Shown here piece after piece: positions 1 through 10,430 of a stretch of DNA of 64,000 nt (position 1 is the stretch's first letter; each line of letters begins with the position of its first letter). Position numbers and translations under genes: made by a program. A model generated the notes under the pieces. It searched no databases. It was not told the origin of the DNA and worked only from the letters and a program-made list of their open reading frames with translations. Source of the DNA: Chamaea fasciata (lineage: Eukaryota; Chordata; Aves; Passeriformes; Sylviidae). The stretch lies in the NCBI GenBank assembly GCA_029207755.1, contig JARCOQ010000025.1, positions 4,828,820-4,892,819 on the forward strand, in the 5' to 3' direction.

Positions 1-3000
1 AACACGGGGGCCACAGCAAAGGCCATCAGACACAATTCTTCTGACTGGTACCACAGGTCGATCAACGCGAAAGTGTGCCGGTGCTCTCCCCTGCTTCTTG
101 CTCAAAGACCCACAACTATCAGCTCAATTGGGCAGCAGCAGCAGGAACCCCTCCGCTGCCAACACAGGGGCCAAACGTTTGTCGTCAATTCACTTCCAGG
201 CAGAAAAACCATTTTCCTCAAAAGAAACAATTTATTTAGAATGAAACAAAATCAGCTCAACTGTGAGCGCATGTTTGAGTGACAGCTACTTTTAAGCTGT
301 GTGAGCCATAAAAAGGGTATTCCTTTACTTTTCCAGCAATCTTGTGTACACAGCACAAAGCAAAGAGGTCATTTTTTTTTTCCACTTAAAACACGGGCAT
401 TGGCATCACAATAGCAGATACACAACTTTTTTTTTTTTTTTTTAAAGCTGCCATTTTAGTAAAATGCACAAATACTAAACAGATAAGCTTTCTTCCACCA
501 GGAGGCCCATGTAAATTCCACATAAGCCACAGCTTCTCTTCCCAAAGGTCCATTAGAGCTTGGTATCCCATGCGGTTGTCTTCTGCAGTCCACCAGATTT
601 GCTTGCAGGAGGAAAAAAAAGGTTATTTCAATACAAATGTGTACACCAGATTTGGGGTTTTTCCCCTCCCTACATTATACAGGATGAACAAAAAGATCTA
701 CGAGGCCTTTCTCAATATTCTGCTTGGACTTCAAAAAGCACCAATACCACCCACGGCCACGAAACCTCGGAATGAAGTCGCCTTCTAGGGATAGATCCAA
801 CACAAGTAGTGCAGGGCTTCTTTTTTGGACCAGGATTAAACTAGGCTTACAGTACTGACGATTACTCAACTTGCAATAACACCTGATGGGGCACATTGAA
901 ATCATTAGCCAGGAGAAAAACCAACCTAATTCTCGCTAATTCGGTTGACTTTCCTCGCTGGGTATTTCCTGAAGGCAACTTATCAACGAACCCATGAAAT
1001 GTAGTGTTACACAGCTCTTTTGCCCTCGTTTTGCCGCGCAGTTCTGGCAGCAGACAATGCCAATATTAAAAGGTCAAGCCAAAGACACGCCCATGATAAT
1101 TTAAAATTGTTACTATTCAAGCTGTATCTCCTAGCCATCGTTTTCACACAGTCGGAACTGCAGGAAGATGAATATTCAATGAACCATTCTCTGCACCACC
1201 CGATCTGCTTTAAGCCTGATACAAAAATCACCTCATCGTTCAGTCTGTCAATCATTGGAATATCTGTCCTTCGGTGCTATATAGAAATGAACAGGGGGAC
1301 AAAGGGGAAAGAACCCCAAAAGCTCTAGAGCCACATGGCAACCATTTCTTCCCCTCTGGGTGCAGAGCACTCCCCAGGAGCGCTGCCCTCAACACTGTTT
1401 TGCTTAGAGCCAGGAACTACCATTTTCCAAGCTGTTTTTCCCTGAGTCCTCAGAGCTTTAGAACTTGTGTTCACCATTTTTGATACACTCCTCCTCCCCA
1501 TTAATACCTCAGGCCTTTCACCTCAGTTATCATCAACCAGAGGGTTCTGAAACCCACACGAGAAATTAAAACTCGTTCTTCAAAAAACTCGGCTCTGCAC
1601 AGAGGCCAAGAAAGCCGTCACCAAAATATTCCATCTTTAACATCCTTGTAGGAAACAAAAGAGAGAGAGAGGGCAAGGTTTGTCTGCCTGGCTGACAAGG
1701 ATGTGTTGGTATTTGTGCCCCTAAAACCTCTGGATCGAGGATAACCTCAGTGTTCCCGTGGCAGCAGCTCGGCAGGAGCAAACAAAGCCACTGGCCGGAG
1801 GCCAAGGAAGCTGCGCAAAGTTTCCGATTGAAAGAAATAAAACAACCAACTAAAATCTCAAACAAATCTACGAGTCATTTGAGGTTCTTTCCCCCACAGC
1901 ACAAAGCACAAGGATGAAATGATTCAGGAAAAGGACATCCTTTTTCCAGGCTAATTCAACACACTAATGAAATAGAAGAACACCAGCTGCACACATGGTC
2001 GGGAGGGAATACTGAGCTCTCGCCAGAGCAATGTAATGCCAGACACAAGGAGAGAGCCAACAGCTGCTACATCTGGTTTGTTCTACACACAGTGGTATCA
2101 CCCACAGGCTTCTAAAGCTTCAGCCCTGGCCAAGCTGACTTCAGTGGACAGTTACTCCAATGGGGAACACCTCAGACCAAGGAGGAAAGCACAGCCTGCC
2201 CAGCTGCACCGGCCGGGATGGCAGCACGGGAATTCAGTGCTGGCAAAAAAAAAAAAAAGCTGCCAAAGTTCTGCCGCAAGAACCCTCAAAGGGTGTTAAC
2301 ATCCTTGCTTACAAAACAGAGCAGCAACCACAAATAAACCAGATTCAAACAAGCAGGTGCTCCATTAAATAAGGAACCAGAAAACCTGGAGTCAAACACA
2401 GCCTCACCTGCTCCCTCTCGCCCTCCAGCACAGCACGATTTAACAGCCAGTGGCAGGTGGAACCACCGTGATTTTCCATGGAAAAATGGAAGCGCACCTA
2501 GCATGCTCTTCCCAAAAGGCTTCCCAAACCAAGCTGGCTTTGACAAGCTATGTTGACCCCAAGTTTAATGTGTTTTTAAGCAGGTGCCTGCTGCGGATCA
2601 GCGGAACAAACTCTGCTCTCTGTGACTTCAAATGTCCAACACAAACTTTAGTGCTTTTTTTTTTTTTTTTCCCCCGTTTTGGGCAGATTTAAATTCCCAG
2701 CTGTTCAAGTCTCTTTCCTAGAAAACTCTTGCAAGTGATTTCTGTCAGATGAAATGAGAAAACTCCCTCTGAACGCAAGCAGCACTTGCAGCGTTGATCA
2801 CCTGCTGACACGCAACAGGCACCTGCTCCAATTAAAACATTCTTTGCAGTAAGTGGTAAACACACTGTATCTTCTTAAACACAGTGATTTGCATTTCTGC
2901 TGTCATTCCCCAAAATTCTCGTTGTTAATAGTAAGCTGAACAGCTGAATTCTGCCATCTCTTACATTCACATCGAAGGACAACCCAGAAATTCTGGATTT

Positions 3001-5037
3001 TACCCTTAAATTTAAGAGCATTAAATGAGGCTTTCACCTTTTCATTCAGAAAGAAAAGCAGCTACAAAAACAAAATCTGTGTTTAAGAGATGCTGCCACA
3101 CTGGAATTCTTAGTTCACCACGATGTTTGGGATACTGGGTCCACTCATCCTGGGCAGATAAAGGAATCAAAGCCCTCTTAAACCACAAGTGGTTCAGTAA
3201 CAAAAAAATTCCTATTTTTGTGACAGAAACTCAAGCAAGTTCAGTTACACCCATAAAATACATTCAAGACATTTCCTCCTTCATCTCCTATTTGCATCCT
3301 ATTCCACACCTTGAATTTGATTTTTGCTGTGCAAGCTGTAACAGAAATCAACTCATGCCTGTATCAATCACCCACGGAATCTATCGGAGCATGGACCGAG
3401 AGAGGCAGCGTCGCTCCTCCGTTGCCCAAATCCCTGAAAACACGGCTAAGTGCAAGACTACATTCTGGGTTTAAGTGCAAGATTACAATTCTGGGGCCTG
3501 TAAAGAGATACAGTGAGATTTACACCTCGGTTTAGAAGCTGCTGCAACATCCTTTTGGTTGGTAAACAGAATATCGTGGAATTAGATCCCCGTCAGGGTT
3601 TGAGATCCCTTCTTCCTTTCTAAATGCCTGGATTACCAAAGGTGGCTGAGCCAGCTGGAGAAAAGTGCCCAATTGTTGGGGAAAAATTAAAAAAAAAAAA
3701 AAAAAGTTCTTTGGGGAAAAAAAAAAAAACAAACCAACCTGCAGACTGTTTCATCCTTGAATCACAATAACAAGAGCTCAAACCTTGGCATCTGGGAGTA
3801 TTTTTAATATTCCTCCAGGATGCTAACACTTTACTCCAGGTGCCCATGATAAACCTCATGTAATGCCCGCTGCACACTGTACCTGAAAAGTCCCTAGCAG
3901 ACAGCAGTTCCTTGCTATTAACAAAGAGGTAAAATGTTAATGAGAACTTTTATGTAATTAAATTATCACAGAATGAAAAGCATCTCTGGAGAGAAGCACT
4001 TACTTGCTCAGTTTGCACTGTGGAATCAGACCCCACTGAACCTGCAACTCTTGGAAAACAAAACAAAACAAAACAAAACAAAAAAAAAAAAAAAGAAAAA
4101 AAGGAAAAAAAAAAGGCAATAAAACCGAAACCCCACAATATAACTCAAGTTCTCCTTAAAGCACCTCCTTGTTTCCTGCACACCAGAGTGAGCACAAGAC
4201 ATTCCTGGTTTGCAACAAAGTCCTCAGCTCTTCACCAAACCTCCTCACTGCTACAAACCCAAAGTGCACATATGGGATACACCGGGAAATCAGGGAACTA
4301 CACCTGTTAAAAAACCCAGTTTCAGTGCATGCACCTGGGGGGCTGGATGAAAAAGGAATCCCTTTCCAAAAAGGGATTCAGTGTTCTGCTGTGTACCCGA
4401 GAGCAGCTGCTGCTCACCTGAAAAATGTCAACCTTGAGCCACGAGACTCAACGGGGAAACCATTGTGGCTCCCGAGGGAAGGGATCCCATGGGCCAAAGG
4501 GCCCTGGCCTGAGGCCAACACGGAATTTCCAGGACTCAAAAGAGGAGCTGACATCAGTCTGTTATTAAAGTGTGGTTTTCCATTTCCACTGAGTGCTTTA
4601 AATCTGGTCTGTTTGGTTTGGAGCTCTCCCGAGGATGAGCTCTTGGGACTCGCTTTAAAATACATGAAATGAAAAAAGGACGTGAATCTAAATTAAGAAA
4701 ACGGGAGTTTTTCTTTCCCTCCCCTCCCCCCCCCAACCCCAGTTTTTCTTATTTTTCTATTTTCTGTAAATCAAAGCAGGCTGAGCCTCCCTGCTGTCCC
4801 CACTGATAGGGAATTCTCAAAATATCCTATTCACGCTACTCCTAACCAACCTCTCTGGCTTCTACCTTTATAGAAAAATGTAGTAACAGAAAACGGGGCC
4901 GGGAAAAATCACCTACAAACAAAGATCTATTTAAAATAACAACAGGGCTGGCTAAGGCTGTATCCCATAGCACCTGGCACACGCTGGAGGGGCTGCATGG
5001 AGGAGTAGGCAGGGTTGGGAACAGAACACGAGGGCCT
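1..5037. other. AT-rich 3' flank of RBM15, no recognised exon
   Basis: This stretch lies directly downstream of the RBM15 stop codon on the minus strand. It is much more AT-rich than the rest of the window and free of recognisable CR1. It is studded with A or T runs (about 427-445, 2657-2672, 3689-3731, 4077-4116), including an AAAAC-repeat tract at about 4056-4080. It is probably RBM15 3' UTR, a 3' intron or both. I searched it by eye for the short terminal exon that extends mammalian RBM15 beyond its large first exon and did not find it. A minus-strand AATAAA lies at 236-231 and ATTAAA forms at 3808-3803 and near 2560; none can be assigned with confidence. The open frames here look fortuitous. 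Confidence 0.5.
231..236 (-). terminator. candidate RBM15 poly(A) signal AATAAA
   Basis: TTTATT on the plus strand reads AATAAA on the minus strand, about 4.8 kb beyond the RBM15 stop codon. It is the only canonical signal I noticed on that strand between the stop and the window edge. Use by RBM15 would imply a long 3' UTR or a spliced 3' exon and is unproven. Confidence 0.25.
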
Positions 5038-7866
5038 TTAGGACGCCCCACGGACAATGATCATGACCAGATAGTCGTCCTCTGATTTGGCCAACGCCTT
5101 GGCCGTGGAGTCCAGGAACTGCTGGGAGAAATCGCAGGGCGGAAAGGCGTGCAGGACCCCGCTGTTCTCCTTGTCTTTGTTCCCCCCCACAGGAAGGCTG
5201 ATCACCCCAGCAGCCTGCTTTTGCTTTAGGTAGGACACCAGATTCCTGAGCGGCCTCTGCGTGGAGGTGGTGGCGGCCTCGGCAGCCCCGGCTGCGGAGC
5301 GCGCGTCCGAGGCGCCGGGCACGGCCAGAAGGATGGCGTAGCCATTGGGACCCGCCACCTTGATGCGCCGGTTCACCTCGTCCAACTTGGGCTGGTCCAG
5401 ACGGAGACGTTGGGTGATCTTGAGCTGAGCCACTTTCCCCCCAGTCGCTCCCTCCACGAGGAGGCTGCTGGCGACGCCGAGGTCCCCCTGGAGCAGGTGC
5501 ATGTTGGACGGGAAGTTGCTGTTCTTCAGCAGGAGCATCCCCTGCCAAGCCAGGCACAGCTTGGGCGCCGCCCCGGCCTGCGCCGCTCCGTCCTGCTGCT
5601 GTTTCTGGGGAGGAGGTTTGAGGCGGGAGCCTCCGCCGCCTCCCTCGGCCGCCCGCTCGTCCTTTTTGGCCGGGCTTTTGCACTCCTGGGCGGCGGCGGC
5701 GGCGCGGTGCTTGCGCTCCCGCTCCGCGGAATTCTTGCGGTCTCGCTTTTCGTTCTGCCCCCGCTCCAGGCTGCCCCGGCGGGACTCCCGGATGGGGGAA
5801 GGTCGCTCCAAGAGGAGCAAGCGGGACGAGCGCTCGGGGTCGTTACTGTAACGCTCCCGGCCTCCCAGGAGCTCGGGGCTGCGGTCCGGGGGAGAGGTTG
5901 TGGCCAAGCAGTGGCGCTTTCGGGAGGAAGAGGAGCGCTCGCTGTCAGGGGAACGGTCCAAGTGCCGGCCTCCATCCTCCGCCAGTCTCCGTTTCCTAGG
6001 CTGATCCCTACTGCTACTGCCCAGCTCCCTCTCCCCGCGGTCCCGCTCCAAGGACCACCCGTCCCGGCGGCGCTCCAGGCTTTCCAGTGGGTCATAGGCA
6101 GCTGCCCGATTACTCCGGTCCCGCACAGGGGGCGGCGGGGGCACCCACTCTGTCTCGGGATAAAGGTCTCTGTCACGGTCTCTATAGAGCAACGGTGGCG
6201 TCCTGTCCCGGGCCCCCCGCAGAGGGTCAGGGGGGGCTCCCCGGTGAGCCCCAAAAGCAGCCGCCTCCGCCACGAGCTCGTAATGAGCCGGGGGCGGCAA
6301 GGGCAGGGGCTGCAGGTAGGGCTGCTGGTACCGATGCTCCGTGTCGGCAAAGTCCACGCGGAGCCGGCGATCCGGCCCCCCCAGGGGGAAGCCCCGCATG
6401 TGGGTGCAGGCTGCCTGCGCCGCGTCCAGGCTCTCGTACTGGATATAGGCCCAGGAATCCCCTTTGCGGTAATCGATGGTGCGGATGGTGCCAAACCGAT
6501 CAAACTCCCTGGCCAGGGCGGCCAGGGGCACCCAGGGCCCCAGGCCACCCACCCAGAGCCTGGTGGTCGGGGTGGCTTTCCCGTACCCGATCTTGATGGG
6601 GTTACGCAGCAGCACCTTCCCTGACATGGCCAACTTGGCCCGGTGCGCCATGTCCAGATTCTCAAACTTAAGAAACCCGTAGGTGCTGGTCTGCCCGCGC
6701 CCCGGCCTCTTGATGTCCACCTCGGTGATGACCCCAAAACGGTCAAACGCTCGCCGCAAGTCCGACTCGCTCACGGTGATGTCCAGGTTGCCCAGGAACA
6801 GCGTGCGGTTGGCTCTCTGGTCATCCTCGGGGCTGATCTCCTCCTCACCGGCCGCTCCGGCGCCTCCTCCTCCTCCTCCCCGGAATCCCCCGGCCGCCGC
6901 CACTCCGGCCACGCGCTCCAGCCCGTAGGCCGGCCGCACCCGCGCCTCGTAGAAGCCGCCGTAGTCCCGCTCCCTCTCCAGCTCCCTCGGCAGCGGCGGC
7001 GGCGGCGGGAGCCGGCCCAGGGCGAGCTGCTGCAGCCGGTAGTCCCGGTATCCCAAAGCTCCGCCGCTGCCCGCCGGGGACAGCGCCCGCTGCGCGGCCC
7101 CGGCCGGCGGGTGCCGCACGGCCGCCGCCACCGCCCCGACCGCCGCCGTGCCGTAGGGAGACTCCTTGTCCAGCAGCGCCGGGGAGCGGCTGCTGCGCCG
7201 GCGGCCGCTGCCCCCGCCGACATAGACGGCCTCGATCTTGAGCGGGCGGTCGTAGAGCACGAGGCGGCCGCGGGCGTGCTTGGCGGCGCGCGCGTCCTCG
7301 GGCCGGCGGAAGTTGACGAAGGCCACGCGCTCGTCGGCGGCGCCGGCGCCGGGCGGGAGCCGGCTGATCTTGACGCTCACGTCGCCGAAGCGCTTGAACT
7401 CGTGGAAAAGCCCGTCCTCCACCGCCTCGTCGCTCAGCGCCGAGCCCAGCTCGCTGATCTTCAGCGTTTTGTACTCGCCGCCGCCCGGCTCCGACGAGGA
7501 GGAGGAGGAGGAGGCGGCGGCGGCGGCCGCCCGCGATTCTCCGCCGCGGCTGCTGCTGCTCCGCGACGCCTCCGCGGTTTTACCGCTGTAGCCGTGCCGG
7601 CCCCCGCCGCCCGCGGCCGCTGCCGAACCGGTCTCGTACTCGCGGCTGCCGGCGCGGCCGCCCTTGTCCGCGTGGGCGCCGCGCCGGCCGCTCCCGCTGT
7701 TGCTCTCGCTGGACGCCGCCGCCGCTTTCCCGCCGTTGGAGCCGCCGCCTCCGCCGGACGAGCCGCTCGGCTTCTTGCTGCCGCGCGAGGACGAGGACGA
7801 GGACGCCGAGTCCTCGCCGCCCCGGGAGCGCTTGGCCTTGGCGGGCGAGCGCTCCTTGCCCTTCAT
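5038..7866 (-). CDS. RBM15: RBM15, RNA-binding motif protein 15 (SPEN/split-ends family)
   Basis: 942 codons in one exon. RBM15 is a nuclear RNA-binding adaptor that recruits the m6A methyltransferase complex to RNA and acts in splicing, export and haematopoietic development. The sequence shows a Ser/Gly/Ala-rich N-terminus (about 1-130), RRM1 (about 132-216, beginning YKTLKISEL), RRM2 (about 355-430, RTLFLGNLDITV) and RRM3 (about 436-507, RLWVGGLGPWVPL). An Arg/Asp/Ser/Pro-rich linker (about 540-760) follows, then a SPOC domain (about 768-940, from PKLCLAWQGMLLLKNS). The start matches the family's MKGKERSP opening and sits in a strong Kozak context (GCCGCCATGA). Length is close to the 977 residues I recall for the human protein. 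The frame ends IIVRG-Ala-Ser-stop, where the mammalian main form continues through a further exon, so the end could be a retained or alternative form. Poly-Gly and poly-Ala runs are longer than in mammals. Confidence 0.96.
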   Translation of the reverse strand: MKGKERSPAKAKRSRGGEDSASSSSSSRGSKKPSGSSGGGGGSNGGKAAAASSESNSGSGRRGAHADKGGRAGSREYETGSAAAAGGGGRHGYSGKTAEASRSSSSRGGESRAAAAAASSSSSSSEPGGGEYKTLKISELGSALSDEAVEDGLFHEFKRFGDVSVKISRLPPGAGAADERVAFVNFRRPEDARAAKHARGRLVLYDRPLKIEAVYVGGGSGRRRSSRSPALLDKESPYGTAAVGAVAAAVRHPPAGAAQRALSPAGSGGALGYRDYRLQQLALGRLPPPPPLPRELERERDYGGFYEARVRPAYGLERVAGVAAAGGFRGGGGGGAGAAGEEEISPEDDQRANRTLFLGNLDITVSESDLRRAFDRFGVITEVDIKRPGRGQTSTYGFLKFENLDMAHRAKLAMSGKVLLRNPIKIGYGKATPTTRLWVGGLGPWVPLAALAREFDRFGTIRTIDYRKGDSWAYIQYESLDAAQAACTHMRGFPLGGPDRRLRVDFADTEHRYQQPYLQPLPLPPPAHYELVAEAAAFGAHRGAPPDPLRGARDRTPPLLYRDRDRDLYPETEWVPPPPPVRDRSNRAAAYDPLESLERRRDGWSLERDRGERELGSSSRDQPRKRRLAEDGGRHLDRSPDSERSSSSRKRHCLATTSPPDRSPELLGGRERYSNDPERSSRLLLLERPSPIRESRRGSLERGQNEKRDRKNSAERERKHRAAAAAQECKSPAKKDERAAEGGGGGSRLKPPPQKQQQDGAAQAGAAPKLCLAWQGMLLLKNSNFPSNMHLLQGDLGVASSLLVEGATGGKVAQLKITQRLRLDQPKLDEVNRRIKVAGPNGYAILLAVPGASDARSAAGAAEAATTSTQRPLRNLVSYLKQKQAAGVISLPVGGNKDKENSGVLHAFPPCDFSQQFLDSTAKALAKSEDDYLVMIIVRGAS

Positions 7867-7911
7867 GGCGGCGGCGGCCGCGCTCCCGCCGGGCCTCCCC
7901 GACCGCCCCGC

Positions 7912-7929
7912 TCACGCACCCGCCGCCAT
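7912..7929 (-). other. upstream ORF in the RBM15 leader
   Basis: ATG at 7929-7927 opens a five-codon frame (MAAGA) ending in TGA at 7914-7912, 45 nt before the RBM15 start codon. It would matter only if transcription starts upstream of 7932. The ATG is embedded in the YY1-like motif described separately. Confidence 0.45.
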
Positions 7930-7932
7930 CTT
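7922..7932 (-). promoter_or_regulatory. YY1-like site AAGATGGCGGC
   Basis: The minus strand reads AAGATGGCGGC, an exact match to the well-known YY1 consensus. It lies about 60 bp upstream of the RBM15 start codon in the expected orientation. YY1 sites of this kind usually lie just downstream of CpG-island transcription starts, which would put the RBM15 start near 7940-7990. Confidence 0.65.
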
Positions 7933-7971
7933 GGGAGCCGCGCCGGCAGCGCGCGCCGCCCCCCCGCGCCC

Positions 7972-8617
7972 ATTGGCTGCCCAGGGCGGTGCCCTCTCCC
8001 ATTGGCTGCCGCTTCGGGGAAGCTCCGCCCACCGCTCGGCGCTGCGCGTTCCTATTGGCTCGCCGCGCTGTCGGTCTGTCAGCCAGCCCCGTGCTCCCGC
8101 GGGGGGGGGTGGGAATTGCCGCCGTCGCGCGCCTCCCTGCCCCGTTCGCTCATTGGGCAGTTAGAAAGGGCGCGGCAATCTGATTGGACGGCCTAACCTG
8201 TCAATCGTGGGAGTTCAACCATGGGAGCATTTTAGCTGCCCATTGGACACTGGGCCGAACTTACCTCAGCCTTCTGATTGGCTCTTCTACCTGCCAGTTA
8301 CAACAATCGTTATCCGTCCCCGCCCCGCTCTTGGCCATTGGCTCTCTCGCTCGGATGTGGGTTCCCGTCGTTCCTCTCAAAATCTCGCGAGTCGCTCTTT
8401 CCCCGCCCCTTTCCTCACTGGTCTCTATTAACGCATCGCACAGCTCTGATTGGCTGATCCCTACGCCGCTCACGACAGAGTGTGCGCTGCCCCCCATTCC
8501 CACTCCTGGTTCATCATTGGGCGAGAAAATATCCCCAGGCCTCTGATTAGGTGTAGACAGGCGGAGCGCTGATTGGCTAGGACAGTAATCAATCAGGCTG
8601 TTTCTGGCTCTGATTGG
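7972..8617 (-). promoter_or_regulatory. RBM15 promoter with an array of twelve CCAAT boxes
   Basis: ATTGG (CCAAT on the minus strand) starts at 7972, 8001, 8054, 8152, 8183, 8242, 8277, 8337, 8449, 8516, 8572 and 8613. All twelve point the same way, toward RBM15, and several have the full NF-Y-type context CTGATTGGCT. About 0.6 copies per strand would be expected by chance in this length. GC boxes (around 8022 and 8401) and a TCTCGCGA motif are interspersed. I noticed no TATA box. This is the CpG-island promoter of RBM15, whose activation by NF-Y is inferred. Confidence 0.8.
8383..8390. promoter_or_regulatory. TCTCGCGA element (BANP-type)
   Basis: TCTCGCGAGT at 8383-8392 matches nine of ten bases of the palindromic TCTCGCGAGA element bound by BANP at housekeeping CpG-island promoters. 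It lies inside the CCAAT array. Confidence 0.5.
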
Positions 8618-9010
8618 TCGCAGCGGGGAGGGGGGGCGGTCCGCGGCAGAGCTGGCGGTGCGGCAGCGCCGGAGGGCTCAGAGCGCAGCGGGCTGCGGTG
8701 CGGAGCGGAGCTCTGGTGCTCGCTGTGCGTCCCTTCAGCCCGCCAGTGCACCCGCGGGGCTGGGCTGGAGCTACCGCGAGGGGAGAGGAGGAAGCACGGC
8801 TGCACTCAGTGCCTGCCTCACCCTCTCCCTGTTTCCTTGTGCGTGTCCGCACCAGGGCATGCAGAGAAAGGCTCCCGGCGGTTGCGGGAGCCCCGCAGCT
8901 CTCTGGGGCTCCCCAGGGCCGGGCCGCGCTCCTCTGCCGGGTTTGGAGCCCTGCGTAGCTGCAGGGACTGTCCTGGGGCACGGTCGCTCCTTGCTCGGGG
9001 CCACCAAAGC

Positions 9011-9427
9011 ACTTGAAGTATTTCCCGTTTAAAGCTTCACGTCACAGGGGTTATCCTGATACATTTTACTTTCACCAGCCGCCCCACGTTTCCTCGGGGA
9101 GTTGGAGCTCGGAGGTTCTCGGAGATGGGGAAGAGGTTTGGATTGGGTCTGAGGCGAAGGAGCCTTCGCGGCCTCAGTGTCAGGGAACCCCCGCGCCCGT
9201 GGAGCAGGAACGCTTCTAATGCCTGACTTTTGTGAGCATCTCTCTCTAATCCCTCAATTTTCTGACGATCCCGCTGCCGCCTGGGGGCCCTGGGCGCTTC
9301 CTCCTCTTTCTCCTGCTCTGCTCTCCCTGTGGGAAGTGTAGATGGGAAAAAGAAAGGTTCAAAGGGGGAGAAAGCTGGGGCAGGGCGGGGTCCCATAACC
9401 CTGGTGGAACTGCTGCCCCTGCATCCT
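9011..9427. other. intergenic DNA, nothing recognised
   Basis: This is moderately GC-rich unique-looking DNA between the RBM15 CpG island and the degenerate repeat. I see no exon, repeat or motif worth naming. Confidence 0.4.
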
Positions 9428-10030
9428 ACAATCCCATAAATCATTCCCCTAAACCCTATTTCCCCCCAGTAAAACCATAACTTCAGCACCCAAACTCTAA
9501 TTTCACCCTCAACCCTCCAATTTCACCACCAAACCCCAGTTGGATTCCCCCAACCCCCAATTTCACACTCCAAACCCTCATTTCATTCTCCCAGATCCTA
9601 ATTCCAACATCCCAAATCCCAATTTCTTCCCCCCAAGCACAGATTTCACCTCACCAGGTCCTGAATTTATATCCTAAACCCCTATTTTCATCCTCCTAAG
9701 CAATAATTATGTGCCAACAAACCCTAATTTCACCCCATCAAACCCCAATTTGATCCCATCCAACCCCAGTTTTCCCCCCCAAAATCCAATTTCACCCCCA
9801 CAAATGCAATTTCACTTCCCAGTTCCAATTTCACCCCACCAAACTCCAGCTTTTTCCTCTCAAATCCCAATTTCACCCTCCAAACTTTAATATCATTCCA
9901 CAAACCCCCAGTTTCACCCCTAAACTCCAATTTCACCCTCCAAACTCTCACCTTCTAAACCCCAATTTCACCCCACCAAACCCCAGTTTGACCCCCCCCC
10001 CCCTTCCAACCTCCAATTTCACTCTCCTAA
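9428..10030. repeat. degenerate tandem repeat, unit about CCAAACCCCAATTTCACCCC
   Basis: The phrase CAATTTCACCC, with AAACCCC or AAACTCC on either side, recurs roughly every 15-25 bp for about 600 bp with many substitutions and indels. The plus strand is nearly free of G. On the minus strand the repeats read as G-rich GGGGTGAAATTGG units. The spread of unit lengths suggests an old, decayed minisatellite. Confidence 0.8.
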
Positions 10031-10430
10031 TTGCTATTTTCACTCCCCAGGGCGAACTGGAGAATTATCCAGTCTTGTCTGCCACCTAAAGACATCGAAA
10101 TCCAGCAGTTCCTGAGGAGGAATTCCCTGGAGCTGCACTGGAGTGGGAAGGACTCTGTGGGAACCCACGACGCTCCAGCTTCTCTGGGATTGTTTGACAA
10201 TCCCAGCCTGGGTGGTTGGAAGTCAGGAGAGCAGGAGGCGGAGTGTTCCCTCCCTGCAGTGCCCTCAGGTGTCTGTGTTACCCCATGGGAATCCCATTGC
10301 TCCCAGGAGTTAATCCAGCACGGGGAGGACGGGATCTGATTGTTTCAGCAGCGGCCATTAGGCTGTGTCTGACCCACAGGGCTGCTGAAGTCGTGGGAGG
10401 GTTCCAGTGGTGGGCAAAGGGCTGATGGTG

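Larger units (their letters stand above)
5050..9010. other. CpG island over RBM15 and its promoter
   Basis: CpG dinucleotides are dense across the whole RBM15 exon and about 1.1 kb upstream, falling off after about 9000. The 8620-9010 part lies beyond the CCAAT array and could give rise to a divergent non-coding transcript on the plus strand, which I cannot demonstrate. Plus-strand open frames here, including two of more than 400 codons antisense to RBM15, are by-products of high GC. Confidence 0.75.

Noticed and set aside
5410..8196. 404- and 517-codon frames antisense to RBM15
   Set aside because: GC-rich codon usage on the real strand removes stops on the opposite strand. The products are low-complexity and match no family.
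9480..10030. Many CCAAT words suggesting a second promoter
   Set aside because: They come from the CAATTTCACCCC repeat unit and lack the NF-Y flanks, GC boxes and CpGs seen in the RBM15 promoter.
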